Source of the DNA: Flaveria trinervia
Taxonomy: Eukaryota; Streptophyta; Magnoliopsida; Asterales; Asteraceae
Length of the DNA: 64,000 nt
Assembly: GCA_025506515.1 (NCBI GenBank)
Contig: CM046453.1
Location: 950,001 to 1,014,000, forward strand
Reading direction: 5' to 3'
Shown: positions 1-12,853 of the stretch, one piece after another
How the letters are laid out: each line of letters begins with the position of its first letter
How positions within the stretch are numbered: position 1 is the first letter of the stretch
Translations under genes and position numbers: made by a program
The notes under the pieces: model-generated
Databases searched by the model: none
What the model was told of the DNA's origin: nothing
Seen by the model: the letters and a program-made list of their open reading frames with translations, nothing else

Positions 1-664
1 TCATTATTTTTAATTTGTATCACTATCAAAGTATAACAACTATTATATTGGTGTCCCAGCATTGGACTGGTAATTTTCTTTAATATGTATGATTTTTAAT
101 TTGTAAATCATACGTAAAAACAGATTTCAAATATAACATAAAGACCTTTACCTCAATCATTTAAACTAAAAAACATTAGAACCAAAGATGCTATTTAGAT
201 GCAACTTTTAGAAGTGAGTATATTCATATCAAAATAGATTATGGAAATCAGAAAATATGATTTGAATCAACATAAGTTTTTTTCCCAGAAAAAGGAACTA
301 AAAACAAAACAACTTGAGCTAACACAAAACATTAGTAATTACCATTATTACATATTTTTACTCCTGTGTATGATTCCATCCATGTTTGACACTGACATAG
401 ACATCGTGAGATTTGCAGATGCAGAATGAAGGTGAATGGCTATCGATGTAGGCAACCTCACCGTTGCCCTTTAACTTCAGATTCTGACACTCATTTTATC
501 ATTTTATCGCTACCATCTCCAAGAACCGCATTGTCCTCTCCACGTCAACTTATCCGAAAGAAATCTTAAAAGCGTCCCTTCTGGCATACTGACCAAGGGT
601 TTTTTTTCTCCTATGTTAGCGTTGGGTCGCTGTGATGATCTAAAACACAAGATATATAGAAGGA
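1..664. other. AT-rich intergenic DNA, no gene seen
   Basis: No open frame here has recognisable protein similarity or plausible splice structure. The 62-codon frame at 241-429 has ordinary AT-rich composition and no motif. The stretch ends at the 8-bp direct repeat flanking the next element. Confidence 0.6.
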
Positions 665-672
665 TAACGTTT

Positions 673-1337
673 CGGGGTGTGCATGGTCGGTTTTGTTTGG
701 TTTTAGCCTAATACCGAAACCGAAAACCGATATTTCGGTTTCTAGGTTTTTAAAATCATTAGCTTTCGGTTTTGGTTTTACTTTGGTTTCGGTTCGGTTT
801 TGGTTTTTTTCGCTTTTACCATTTGGCTTCAAATTTTAGAAAAAATTGTTTTAAAGTAATGAATTTATGACGAAAACTTTGGTCTTACATCATTTTGTTG
901 ATCTCTAAATATAATCTATATATTTTTATAAATTAGTTAACATTAAAGTTAAATGTAATCCATTAAATATAAAAACAATATATTAAACAAAACATTTTAA
1001 TCTATCAATTCAAATAAAAAAAGTTTAAATATTACTTTTGAAATCTAAATATTCAATCTCTTTTTGATAACAAAAGTTAAATAAGTAACTAATAGGCTGG
1101 TAATTTTTATAAGTATATGATTACACTTCTAAATTTACAAGTTTGGTTGCATGGTTTTGGATCGGTTTTTTCAGTTTTGGTTACAAACAAAACCAAAACC
1201 GAACTGAAAAATTCGGGTTTTTAAAAAATTATCAAACCAAACCGTCAATTTCTTAGCAGTTTTGGTTTTCTTGTTTCGGTTACGTCGGTTATTTTGATTA
1301 CGATTTGATTATTTCGGTGTTTTACACACACCTAAAT
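673..1337. mobile_element. hAT-like non-autonomous DNA element rich in CGGTTT
   Basis: A 665-bp block is flanked by a perfect 8-bp direct repeat, TAACGTTT, at 665-672 and 1338-1345. An 8-bp target duplication is typical of hAT elements. The ends are imperfect inverted repeats: GGGGTGTGCATGG on the left and the complement of ACACACACCTAA on the right. Subterminal regions are packed with CGGTTT/AACCGA motifs in both orientations, as in many plant hAT MITEs. No transposase frame is present. The family assignment is inferred from duplication length and architecture. Confidence 0.65.
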
Positions 1338-1345
1338 TAACGTTT

Positions 1346-1770
1346 AGTTAGAATTATAATAACCGTTAAGGACATCTTGATTGTTCAGTGATACATGTAA
1401 TCTTAATTAAAAAATTAAAGGTTAAATCTTACATAATACTAAGTTATGGATGTTTAAAACTGGTGTTATTAAATAACACCAGATTATTTCCTATTTATCT
1501 TAAAATATTCCAAAATTGGTGTTAAAAATCATAACAATTTAAAACTGGCATAAAAGTTTTAACTTCGGTTTTTATTAAATAATTCTTAGTAGGTGAAGAG
1601 TATGGATGTTTAGACTTATTTTTGTCTTCTTTGTCATTCTCTCTCTCATTTATTTCCTGTTATCTTATTAAAAACTTTAACATTTTCTGTGCAAACATTT
1701 TTTCTGATATATCATGTAATGCGAACCTAGAGTGTTCAGATAATTAATTCAACAATACAACAATACAACA
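1346..1770. other. AT-rich spacer, no gene seen
   Basis: Low-complexity AT-rich sequence between two mobile elements. No coding or RNA signal was recognised. Confidence 0.5.
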
Positions 1771-1778
1771 TTACACAA

Positions 1779-2984
1779 AGAGTAAATTATCATTTGTATC
1801 CCTGATGTTTTTCCATTTTAATCATTTGTATCCCTGTAGTTTCAAAGTTTCGATTTACCCCCTAACGTTTCATTTTTGTCCCCATTTGAATCCAAATAAT
1901 TAACTCCGTTAAATTGTTCAGTTAACTTTTTGTAAAATAACAGAACTATCCTTAACTCACACATTCATCCACCCACCTAACTCTTTCTTTCTCTCTCTCT
2001 CTCCTCACACACACACACACTCACTAAAATGAAATTAGGTTTAATGATTATAACCTTCTGATCGGTGATGAAGACTTCGGTAGATTCGTGTCGAGTGAAT
2101 CCATCTTCGTTCTCAGTGGTGGATTCTTCTTCTTCGTTGAAGAATTCGAGTAGAGTGAACCCATATCGATGATTTGTGGGAGTTTTGATTTCTGAAACAT
2201 CTGGGTTGTGGTGGGCGGCGGCAATGGAGGTGGTGGGGGTTGTGGAGGCCGACGACAGTGGAGGTGGTGGTGGTTGTGGAGGCCGACGACAGTGGAGGTG
2301 GTGGGGGTTGTGGAGGCTGACGGCAGTGGAGGTGGTGGTGGTTGTGGAGGCCGACGACAGTGGAGGTGGTGGGGGTTGTGGAGGCTGACGGCAGTGGAGG
2401 TGGTGATGGTTGTGGAGGCCGACGACAGTGGAGGTGGTGTGGGTTGAGGTGGCCGGTAGTAATGGAGGTGGTGGGGGTTGTAGAGGCCGGTGGTAGTGAA
2501 TGTGGTGGGGGTTGTGGAGGGCAGCGATAGTGGTGGTAGTATGGGTTAAGGTGGCTGGCGGCAGTGGAAGTGGTGGTAGGGGTTGTGGAGGACGGCGAGA
2601 GTGGAGGTGGTGGGGGTTGTGGAGGCCGACGACAGTGGCGGTGGTGTGGGTTGAGGTGGTCGGTAGCAGTGGAGGTGGTGTTGCTTATGTTGATGGGCGG
2701 AAGTTGTTGATGGTGTGCGTGAGGTTTGGAGGTGATGTGGGTCAAAGGAGAAGATGATGATGATGTTGGTGGTCTCACAAAGTTTTATTTTTTATTTTTT
2801 TATTTCTAAGGGTAATTTAGTCTTTTTCACAAAGAGTTAATTAGAACAATTAAATGGAGTTAGTCATTTGAATTCAAATGGAGACAAAAATGAAATGTTA
2901 GGGAGCAAATTGAGACTTTGAAACTGCAGGGATACAAGTGACTAAAATAGAAAAACTTTAAAAATACAAATGGTAATTTACTCT
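1779..2984. mobile_element. Long-TIR non-autonomous DNA transposon (MULE-like) with internal minisatellite
   Basis: The element begins AGAGTAAATTA and ends TAATTTACTCT. Its terminal inverted repeats are roughly 180 bp each (about 1779-1960 and 2810-2984) and remain visibly similar throughout, sharing blocks such as GTTTCAAAGT and CATTTTTGTC. The direct repeat TACACAA flanks both sides (1772-1778 and 2985-2991), extendable to 8 bp if the terminal T is counted. Long TIRs suggest a Mutator-like element; MULEs usually make 8-11 bp duplications, so 7-8 bp is short. No transposase is present. The interior is mainly the G-rich minisatellite listed separately. Confidence 0.7.
2208..2690. repeat. 34-bp G-rich minisatellite
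   Basis: Tandem units of about 34 bp follow the pattern GTGGAGGTGGTGG(T/G)GGTTG plus TGGAGGC(C/T)GACG(A/G)CA, about 12-14 copies. Clear unit starts at 2258, 2292 and 2326 give the 34-bp spacing. Because 34 is not a multiple of three, the reading frame rotates each unit. This is why several Gly/Trp/Val-rich frames on + and a His/Pro-rich 221-codon frame on - (2113-2778) stay open. None has the look of a real protein. Confidence 0.8.
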
Positions 2985-2991
2985 TACACAA

Positions 2992-4363
2992 AATACAATT
3001 TTTTTGTAACTTAAAATGGATAAACGAATTCGTGTTACACCTAGGGTGACAATTCTACATACAACTCCCAACATAATAGAAACATGACACCATTATAATT
3101 AAGCTTTGGTTGTCATGTAATCATGTGTCACTTGTTTAATTAAAAAATATGACATCCCAACCATCCCAAAGTATGATTAAAGTAGGTCTATTATGCTATT
3201 ATGTAAAACCTATTACACGTGTAGTATACGTTAACATAATTCTTAATGTATTCAGATTAAAGTTGATGTTGTTCACAATATTAAATACACAATTCGTAAG
3301 CACTGTCAATTCAACATGTCTATTGCTTATTACCTGTCACTTTGATAACCCACAACCATGGGCGAAACATTAAAGGAGCTAGAAGGGGCCAATGTTTTCA
3401 GAACTGGATCGGATCTTGAACCGGACGTTTTATTGCTTTGGAGGTTCAAACCGGTCCATTTTCCTGGTCCGACTATTGGTTCGAGACGAACCGATCGTTT
3501 CGACCAGCCAAATACAATCTATAAGAACCGGACCGGCCACCTAACCGCCCTCCGCCCCTCTATAAAAATGTGCAAACTCTGTTACCGCTCGCAACTTTGA
3601 CACGATTGTGCATACCAGCACGAGTGGTGCCTAGATACTTGTGTGGATATTGTCATAACCCCATTTTTGTATAAAGATCATATTCATGTACCTACCTATT
3701 ATAACTTTTTTTCTTATTTTTCCTTTAACTTAAATCATGAAACGGAACATTTGGTAACAATTTGTAATGAACTAAAGCTTAATGTTTATGATCTATGATA
3801 ATAATGCTTACATTATTTGTCAGATGTCATTTTCAGATTCATTCTCCCATTTATTTTCTCATCTAAATTATTTATATTATTTCAAAAATTCAAATAACTA
3901 ATTTTTAAATCTTTTTTTTTCTCTCTATATTATAAATCTAAGTTTTTCTTTAATCAATAATTTTAAAAAGACATTATTCATTAAATGAAAACTAAGTATT
4001 TTAATTAATACACTTTTTCAAAAACATCTTTTTCTAAAACTATGATTTGTTTTCTAAAACAACAAAACTTTTTGAAGTAATGAAATTATTTAAAATCATT
4101 CTTTTTATTAAATAAAAGTTTAATATAAATAATTTACAAAAACAAACCCGGAGTTTTGAACAACAAATATTGAAAAAATATTAATTTTTATCAAAGCAAT
4201 ATTTTTTTAAAACAAAAGTTTTAGAAATAATTAATGGTTTCAATTAATCAAAGTTTTTTACTCATATGTAATTCTAGTTATATCTTATATCCAAATAATG
4301 CTTCACAGTTCATAACATGTAATACACGAGGTTATACCCTAGTAACTAATAATCTGCAAACTA

Positions 4364-4368
<5 letters not shown>
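2992..4368. other. Intergenic DNA, no gene recognised
   Basis: AT-rich sequence with a short ACCGG-rich patch at about 3405-3560 (repeated GAACCGG/ACCGGTCC motifs), probably the edge of another old repeat. Short frames at 3149-3373 and 3358-3600 lack homology I can recognise. Confidence 0.5.

Positions 4369-4450
<82 letters not shown>
4369..4450. repeat. (TA)n microsatellite
   Basis: About 80 bp of almost uninterrupted TA dinucleotides, broken by two phase slips. Such tracts are self-complementary, and their copy number in an assembly is often unreliable. Confidence 0.95.
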
Positions 4451-4456
<6 letters not shown>

Positions 4457-4499
4457 ATACATATGTACATAGTTTACGATCTTAATGTAATATGTCTGT

Positions 4500-5200
4500 C
4501 ATGTCCTAAATGTAGTGAAACGAATGAGTTGAATGAAATATAATATGTGGTTGTTGATCTTAATGTTTAATGTTTCAGTGTATGTTTTAATGTTTATCAT
4601 TTATTAACGCATATTGAACCAACTATATAGGTTTGAGGTGGTTTGAATAGATCTTAGTCAAGTAATGATAGAGAAACATATTCAAACTTAGTCGTATGAA
4701 ATTTTCATGCGAATTGATCATGCTAATGATTCATACGCATGAATACTTCATGCTAATGGACTAGTCGCACGACTGAACCAGGAGACTAGATCAGTCGCAC
4801 GACTGAGATATATGGATGACGCAATCGCATGACTGAACCTTCAGTCGTCTGATTGACTCAGTTGCATGCTTTAGTCGCACGACTGAACCATGCTAATGGT
4901 CCAGTCGTACGATTGACAAACCCTAACCTATAAATACCACTTAATTCGTGAAAAAACGAAACACTTTCAATTTTTCGACTCCTACTCGTACCCTAGCCGT
5001 CCAGAACGTCCAAAAAAGCCAGTCCAAGTTCATAGATCGTTCTTGATCGATTCTTATTCGTTCTTAACGTTTAGTTTATTCTTATATCGATCGGGTTAAC
5101 GTTCTCACTGATTGGATCGCCAATCAAATAGGATTCCGCACTATTTAAGTTGGTATACACGTAAATCAGTTAGTACTCCTCCGTACACGGTCCCTAACAA
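4500..5200 (+). mobile_element. Probable solo LTR with reiterated AGTCGCACGACT palindromes
   Basis: From 4690 to 4920 there are at least six copies of the near-palindrome AGTCGCACGACT or its derivatives. They are followed by a promoter-like CTATAAATACC at about 4927 and a transcribed-leader-like stretch ending GGTCCCTAACA at about 5200. TATA box, downstream leader and CA terminus resemble a plant LTR. There is no primer-binding site beyond the right end, which suggests a solo LTR. The left edge and target duplication could not be fixed. Confidence 0.4.
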
Positions 5201-8129
5201 TACTTATCTCAATTTCATATAGCATTTTTTTTAGCTTTAAAGGCATGAAAACAACGTCTCAACTTAAGATAAAAGGAATATATTCCACAAGTCGGTAATT
5301 ATTAAATTAATATATAAAAACAATAAACTTCACTATTAAGCAACCCCAAGTCGGGCCGCAACACCTTAACTTACAATATAAAAAAACAAACGTTGCACGA
5401 CACTATTATGTCAAAATCTACCGTACTTATTATTTAATTGTGTTATTCTGCTTTATTTTTTGTTTTTGTTTTTGTTTTACCGGTGATCTTAAATCACTAA
5501 ACTATGATATGAGATGTTTTATTGACAATAGTGATTTAAACATAGATAATGATATAAGCAAACATTATATGATAAACACACACTGCAATAATTTTTCAAA
5601 ACTATACAAAACGCTATGAAAAATACTTTTCAAAATATAGAAGCAACAATTTCAATTTAGAAATTTATAGACATCACTAAAGTCATAACCTTGTATCTAG
5701 TAAAGAACATATTTTGAACTTTGAAGAATATCTCTCAACAAGCTCATTAAGTTCTTACAATATTTTTATATGTAATGGAAGCTTCAAATGGTCAAAATAT
5801 GGACCAAGTGAACAATTTTAATGCTAATAACCCCAAATCAATTAGACATATGGTACTAATAGTTTCTTAAGTTTGTAATGTGAGGACAAGCTTGATGATG
5901 GGAAAATGACAGAAAAAGTCATAATCATCTTCATAATATAAAAAATACTTTACACAAAGAAATTTAAAAAAAAAATACTAACTTGGTTAAAATGACTTCA
6001 AATGCATCTCCGCTTACATATGAAGCTAAATATATTTTGTATATTCTAGAATTAAATTCTTGAAATTTATACATTAAAGATGGTACGTATTTAAATAAGT
6101 AAGCAGAGAGAATATGTGAATGGATGATTGTAAGAAAAAATAAAAATAAAGAAAGGACCATCAAAGATGAATATAATAAAAGGATAATGTTACTCTTAAA
6201 AATACGAAGAAGATCCTTTTTTAAACGTATTTAAATAAATAAGTGGAAAAAGAATGTGCCTAATTTAATGGAATGTTGATTATTAAAAAATAAAAATAAA
6301 AATATAAAAGCTACATCAAAGATGAATAAAATAAAAAAAGATAATGTTACCGAAGGAGATAATAATATGCATGTTAGGTTGTTGATATTTTGTTTGCACT
6401 GAATTTAATACATAGTTTTGAAGGCATATCTATCATTTAAAAACTTCTAGATTTATTAGTTTCTTTTCCCGAAAGGTCAATATTTATTAATTAATTGTAT
6501 ACTTTTCTAAACTTATACCATGAAAACCCATGCACTTAATGCTTGCCTAAATTAAAGTAATAAAATGGAAAGATTGAAAAACATAAAACTTAAACATTAA
6601 TTAATAAGTTGTCATCTTTATCAATATGTGAAACGTGCAATAGTGCATACGCTTCCTAAGCCAATAATGAAATAAATATAATATATGAAGTGTAACTCAT
6701 TAGCATAAAAGTATTAAACAACATAACCAAGTGAGTATTAGTTGCATAATCAAGAAAACGTAAGTTGTTGTTAGAACCTTAAAAAGATTAATAGTTTAAA
6801 ACTACAAATATATAAATCTGTGCAAAAAATGTCTAAAGATAACGTGTTTATATATCATAAGGTTATACCGTATTATCAAGTTAGTGAAGATGTAACAAAA
6901 AAATAAGTGCCTATGATATATAATTATACACATATGTGTGTCATAATATGAACACTTCTGACATATTATTTTAATTGTCTCATGAGTCATTTAAATATTT
7001 CTTTTGATATAAAAAACGCACTTTGTGCTTCACTTAAATTAATATAATAGTTGCAAAAGTATCGGTGGAACCGGTGAACCACGCGAACTGGTTAGATGCG
7101 TGGGGTAGAGGGTGTGTCGCCTACTTGCTAAAAACACAAATGAAATGGCCGATCATGAATTCTATAAAGTTTTTAAGATCTTAACTTTTGAGTTCATAAG
7201 TATATATATAATATGCAGTTCAACTTATGATAAACACAACAATAACAACCAACACTAACCGTATTTTGTGAACTTTATAATGAGCAAATAAATATAAATT
7301 TCAAAGTGTTACAAATAGAAAGAATAAAATAGATATCACATTACACGGTAATTTATTTATCTGGATATGAATTTATAAAAGGTAAGCGTACTATTTACAC
7401 CTTTATACTTGAACGTACTACACTTAGTAACTACTTAGATACGCATATCGTAATAAGATATTTTTTACAAAATAATAGCACGCAAGTATTATATACTAAA
7501 TATAATCTAAAAATAGATATAATTGAATGATTTCATTATAACGTATATATGTATTTATAATAAAAGTTGATATGCTAAAAAGATTACATAAATAACGTAT
7601 CTACACACCTATTTATTAAAATACATCATGAAAATATCTTTACAAGACAATAAACGTTATAATCTAATATGCCATGTAATGCTTAATACACATTGTATGA
7701 GCTTTGTCGTTGTTTCGCATTTGTCAATTTCAACAATCATATGGACCGTAAAACATAATGATGTACTCGTATAATATCTTATGTGGTCCACTGTATATCT
7801 AACCATAACACCTCGTATGACTCATATAACATTAGACTATCCATAGTGTGGCCATCCGTAGCCTTATACACTGGGGTCATATAATCCTATACTGGCCGTA
7901 TAATCGTTCTGACAACCCCTTGAAATTTTTTTGTTATAGTCATGGTCGAAATTTGTTATACGCGTCATATAACGCTATATGTTTTGTATAAGAGGTTGCA
8001 TTAAAGCTATATGTGATGTATAACCCTCTGACAACATCCTTAAGTTTTTTTGTTTTCAATGTATTGGATCGTTACAGTGCATATGATACCAAAAATTTAT
8101 AATATCGATGTCTCCCTGGATTTTTTTTT
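5201..8129. other. AT-rich intergenic DNA with short palindromic repeats near its right end
   Basis: No gene or RNA was recognised between 5201 and 7780. From 7780 to 8050 short motifs such as CATATAACGCTATATG and GTATAA recur, matching a related cluster at 28330-28560. Frames at 5964-6164 and 6802-6990 are Ile/Phe/Tyr-rich products of AT-rich DNA. Confidence 0.55.
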
Positions 8130-8346
8130 GAACTCCCAACGAATAATTTTTAGCCCGGTCACCCAGGTAAACCTATTGGCGAAAGGGCACCCATGCCTGC
8201 GAACACATACAGCGCCGGTGACCCGACTCGCCCAACATTTGAAGGGAAAACCACAAAGACCCACTGTGGTAAAAACCTTAACCCACTTGAAACATATTAC
8301 ACCTAGTGAGACTCCAACCTATGACCTCCACTTTAGAAAGTCATGA
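8130..8346 (-). mobile_element. SINE-like repeat, tRNA-related
   Basis: Read on the - strand, the block starts near 8346 and contains GTCATAGGTTGGAGTCTC, close to an RNA polymerase III box B (GGTTCGANTC). It ends in a poly(A) tail (poly-T at about 8139-8147 on +). The upstream TGAGTGCACTTCATGAC may be a decayed box A. The + strand frame at 8050-8346 crosses it and has no recognisable protein content. Target duplications were not identified. Confidence 0.45.
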
Positions 8347-9227
8347 AGTGCACTCACAATGGAGTCCTTAAAAGTATGTAAGTGTGTTTGCTATATTATA
8401 TGGAATGGTTTTGAGTGGTTGTGAGTGAAGTAAAAAGAAAATATTATTATAGATTGGTATATTTAAAGAATCAATGTTTAATTCTTATAAATTTTTTAAT
8501 ATTTTTTAAAATGGTTGTGAGTGGAAGAGAGAAAAAAAATAACAACAAAGATATAAAAAATATTATTTAATTAAAAAAAAGAAAAAATATATTAATTTTT
8601 AGTATAAATATAAATAAAAATAAAAAAATTAATATACTCTAAATCATAGAATTCATTCGCCTCCCTAGTATTATTTCATAAGATTAGAAATTGGAATCCC
8701 ATGAAAATCTGTGTAACAAAAGTCATTGAAGAAGTTATTAAAAAGCGCATCTATGACGTAAGAGTTTATACTTTAAAGTTTGAAAATTTGATTTTGACCT
8801 TCAAAAAGATAGAATAATAATAATGCTCACACCCATCACCTCTTTTCTCTCTCACACACAAACACACACACAGAGAAGAATCTGATGACAATCATCACCG
8901 TGTGTATACATATACATACATATATGTGTATACATATATGTGTATATATGTATAATATACGCACACCGATACATCGAGATACGATTTCCAAATAATCCAA
9001 TAAACCGCCTAATCTCTCCCCCAATCCTTACTTCCTCTTTATTACATATACAATATACAATATACATACATTACTCTCTCTGCATCATCTCAACTTCATC
9101 ATTTTCAATTTCAATTTCAATTTCAATTTGAGTTTTCAACTCTCAATTCAATCGATTCTCTATTGATCTTGCTGTTTCTTCACTTGTAATTCATACATCT
9201 GCGTTCATTTGAAGCGATTTGTCATCA
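8347..9227 (+). promoter_or_regulatory. DGAT1 upstream region and 5' leader
   Basis: The left half (8380-8700) is AT-rich and shares motifs (GGTTGTGAGTG, then AT-rich ATAAAAAATATTATTTAATT) with MITE-like blocks at 28.1, 29.5 and 36.2 kb. Just upstream of the gene are a CT/CA-rich stretch (8840-8872), an alternating GTATACATA tract (8900-8955) and four to five ATTTCA repeats (about 9100-9128) in what is probably the 5' UTR. I could not pick a convincing transcription start. Confidence 0.45.
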
Positions 9228-12200
9228 ATGGCGCTGTTAGACACGCCAAACGTCGGAGAGACGACGGCGACGGCGTATGTAAGGCGGCGGACGAGTGTGA
9301 AGGCGGATGCCGGAACCGGAGGCGGATTGTGCGAGAAGACGAGCTCGTTCGATTGCGGTGAGAGTGGAAGGGAACAGATCCGAGATGGTGAAGGAGCGAA
9401 AGAGGAATCGAAGGGGAGTGGAGAAGGGGAGAAGAAGAAAGGAGGTGAGACGAGTCTGTTGCATTTTGCGTATCGGCCGTCTTCTCCGGCTCATCGAAGG
9501 ATTAAGGAGTCTCCCCTTAGTTCTGATGCTATCTTCAAGCAGGTTTTGCTTTGCTTTGATTTGTACCTGTTTGTTTGTTAATTTGTCTATTAGAGTCGTT
9601 TTAAGAATTGGAAGATCAAACTCTAGTGATATTGGTAGAATAAGGAGTAGGTGGTGCTATTGATTGTGATGTGTGAAGTGTGTTCTTGATATAAAAGAGG
9701 ATGTATCAAGAATTTAGGTTAGTTAAATGACTGAGTGGCTTTGAAATTGGCTTCAATTTTGTTTTATTTACACTATAAAAATGCATACTGTTTGAGAGTA
9801 ATGATTTGTTTATAAGTTGGAACTGAATAGAAGGGAAGAATGTGGGTTAGAATGTTTGGTGGGTAGTCATGGTAGATCATATTGTTCTGGCTCATAGTTT
9901 TGGTGGAAGAGTAAGAACTGAAATATTTTACTCTTAGATCTTTTAACCAGTCCTAAACAATTTATTTTTGAAGTGTATATGCTTGTGTAGTGATTAGTTG
10001 AGTAGTGTGATTGTAGAATTTTTATCAAGCAATGGCTAGAAACCAGGAGTATAATTTGTTGTAGATATAGTGTTTTGCATGTGTAAGTTGTAATTTTAGC
10101 TGGTCAATAGGGTCCTGTATAATGATTAGTGTAGAAAGAAGGAAAGTTGATTTCTTAGAAAGAAGAAGCTATCTTGAGAGGTTCACACTTGATGATAGAC
10201 GGTTTAGATGGAAGTGTCACTGTGTGTGATAGTATTGATAATTTCCAATGACCTGATCAATACACGAGTTTGGATGATTCAGCTTTATAGGACCAGAAAG
10301 TTAAAAGTGGAACATAATATCTTACACTTTAGCGTAGCATACACCTTTATTATCAATAAGTTATCTTCTCGGATACTAATAACCTAAATAATGATATCTT
10401 TGTTGTAATGCTTTATTTGTATGCCTTGTTCTGAGTGCCTATGAACTCAAAGGAAGGTACACCTTAAAGCAACATAAGATCTTCTAGTACAACTTTAAAA
10501 GTTAGTTGTATGGATTATTTTCCATGTCGTTGTTTTATTCCTGTGTTCTTTTGATTTTGTTCTCATTATCAGGCTTGTTACTGTGCTAGTATACTATCAC
10601 ATATATTGTATAAGACAAATGAAATGGATAATTTGAAACCTCTGGCAGAGTCATGCAGGCCTCTTTAACCTTTGTATAGTGGTGCTTGTCGCTGTAAACA
10701 GTAGGCTCATCATCGAGAATCTGATGAAGGTAAGCCCAATGTGGTGTCTATGATTGGAGATTTGCGTCAGCTTATACAATCGTATCAATCATATAAATTA
10801 CTGCTAACATCATCCCAATTACATTTGCAGTATGGATTATTGATCAATTCTAATTTTTGGTTCAGTTCAAGATCATTAAGAGATTGGCCACTTCTCATGT
10901 GCTGGTAATATTTTTTTCTAGTTATTCTTGTAAAAGCCATATAAGAAATAATTACTTCCATTTTAGTGAACATGTGATCTTTTTTTTAATATTTGATATG
11001 GATGTGTTGATTTCTGATCTTGTAGCCTCTCTCTCCTGCTCTTCCCTCTTGCGGCTTACATTGTTGAGAAATTGGCTTGGCAAAAACGTTTATCTAACCC
11101 CGTAAGCAAATTGTTCTCTATTGCTATGAGGAAATATTGTTAAATTTACCGAAAGTAATTAAATCTTTACTCTTGCAGGTTGTAATCACTCTCCATGTTA
11201 TAATAACTACAACTGCAATTCTGTATCCAGTTTTCATGATTCTTAGGTCAGTTTTTTTACACCCTTAAATGCTTTTCAAGAATATACAAGTTTGTGTTGT
11301 GCTTTCTGATGTATAGTCTCAGTTAACCTAGTTTTCATTATTGTTATTGGATAGTCATTTGAAAATACTGAATAAAAGACTGATCTATAGCTTGCCTTCC
11401 TTTTTTATACATGGAATTATGCTGGAATGTATTCCTTTTAGAACTCTGGTAAAACTATCTGTGATACAGATGTCAATATTCTTTCACTGTGCATCCAGAT
11501 TTTTTTACCTTTTTTCAGACATTTATAAGCTTCATGTTGTCCGTTAGTTACAAACTTATAAAGTAACATGAGAACAACCTTGAAACCCCTGTGGAGACAT
11601 TTTTCTGTATCAGGGCTCTCATCTATATAGGCTAAATTATGAGCCTATCTTTTATTCTTGTAAAAACTAAGTCAATATCTAGGTGGCAAAATGGTGAGTT
11701 GGGTAAATGCTAGGTTGACATACAATTTTCCACTTCTACCTTTAAAATAGTTGCAAAAAATTAATATATTAGTATTATAAAAACTGTTTTCCAAGATTAT
11801 AACAATTTAGAAAGTTGGATAAAAATTGATTATGTGACTGGTTTTTTTTACCCATTTCAACCCACTTCTTTTTTTGCCAAGTTTTATAAAGGTGACATGT
11901 TACGATAAAAAACCCAAATCTGTCTGTTTTCACAGAAACAGATTGAAACCACCCCACTACTACTGTTGCCTTCTTAAAATATAATTTATACACTCATGCA
12001 TAAATAGAATCAATTTCTGGATATGGAAGCCCTTAATTGAAGTTGAGACTTAAGTATGCAAGACATGAATCATTCTCATGTGTTGTTTAAAGCTGTGCAG
12101 GTTTGGTTCAGTTGTTCTATCAGGTGTTTCATTGATGCTGTGTGCTTGCATTAATTGGTTAAAGCTGGTATCTTTTGTGCACACAAATTACGACATGCGG

Positions 12201-12800
12201 TCTCTTGTGAATTCAACTGATAAGGTAAGTGAATAGGTGTTTGGTCTTCATCACAAATCAATCTTTGTTTTGCCTTAAAATTTTAAAATATTGAGTTATT
12301 TTATGGGAATGTTTTTTAATGTACTTGCATATATTATATTGTTAGGGAGAAGCGGAGTCCAAATCTTCAAATATTGAGTTATTTTATGATGTTGACTTCA
12401 ATAGCTTGGTTTATTTCATGGTTGCTCCCACTTTGTGCTACCAGGTATAAAATATTTGAGCCTTCACTACTCTATAATTGGTTGATACATGTACTTATAG
12501 ATAATTATATAGACAACTCCAAAACTGTTTTCACTACTCTATAATTGGTTGATACTTGTACTTTTTTCTTGCTGCTTTATTTTTAGTATTTTTAACTTCT
12601 TCACATCTTATTTTACCATTAGTCTCTTGCTTAACCTGTGTGGTAACCTTTTCACTTTGGCATATGATGATAAAATTCACGTTATTGTTCAAGTACTTAC
12701 CTTAACTGCTTAGTTTTCCTGCATCATGAATTTCTTTTTGTTATCATTATTAATATTATATTGTTATCATTATATTACTATTTATATAATAATAATAATG

Positions 12801-12853
<53 letters not shown>

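Noticed and set aside
2113..2778. 221-codon His/Pro-rich frame on - and Gly/Trp-rich frames on +
   Set aside because: They are by-products of the 34-bp minisatellite inside a transposable element; the frame rotates each unit and no conserved domain is present.
4690..4920. CRISPR-like array of regularly repeated palindromes
   Set aside because: This is a plant nuclear genome; the repeats are short and imperfect with irregular spacing, and sit beside an LTR-like TATA region.
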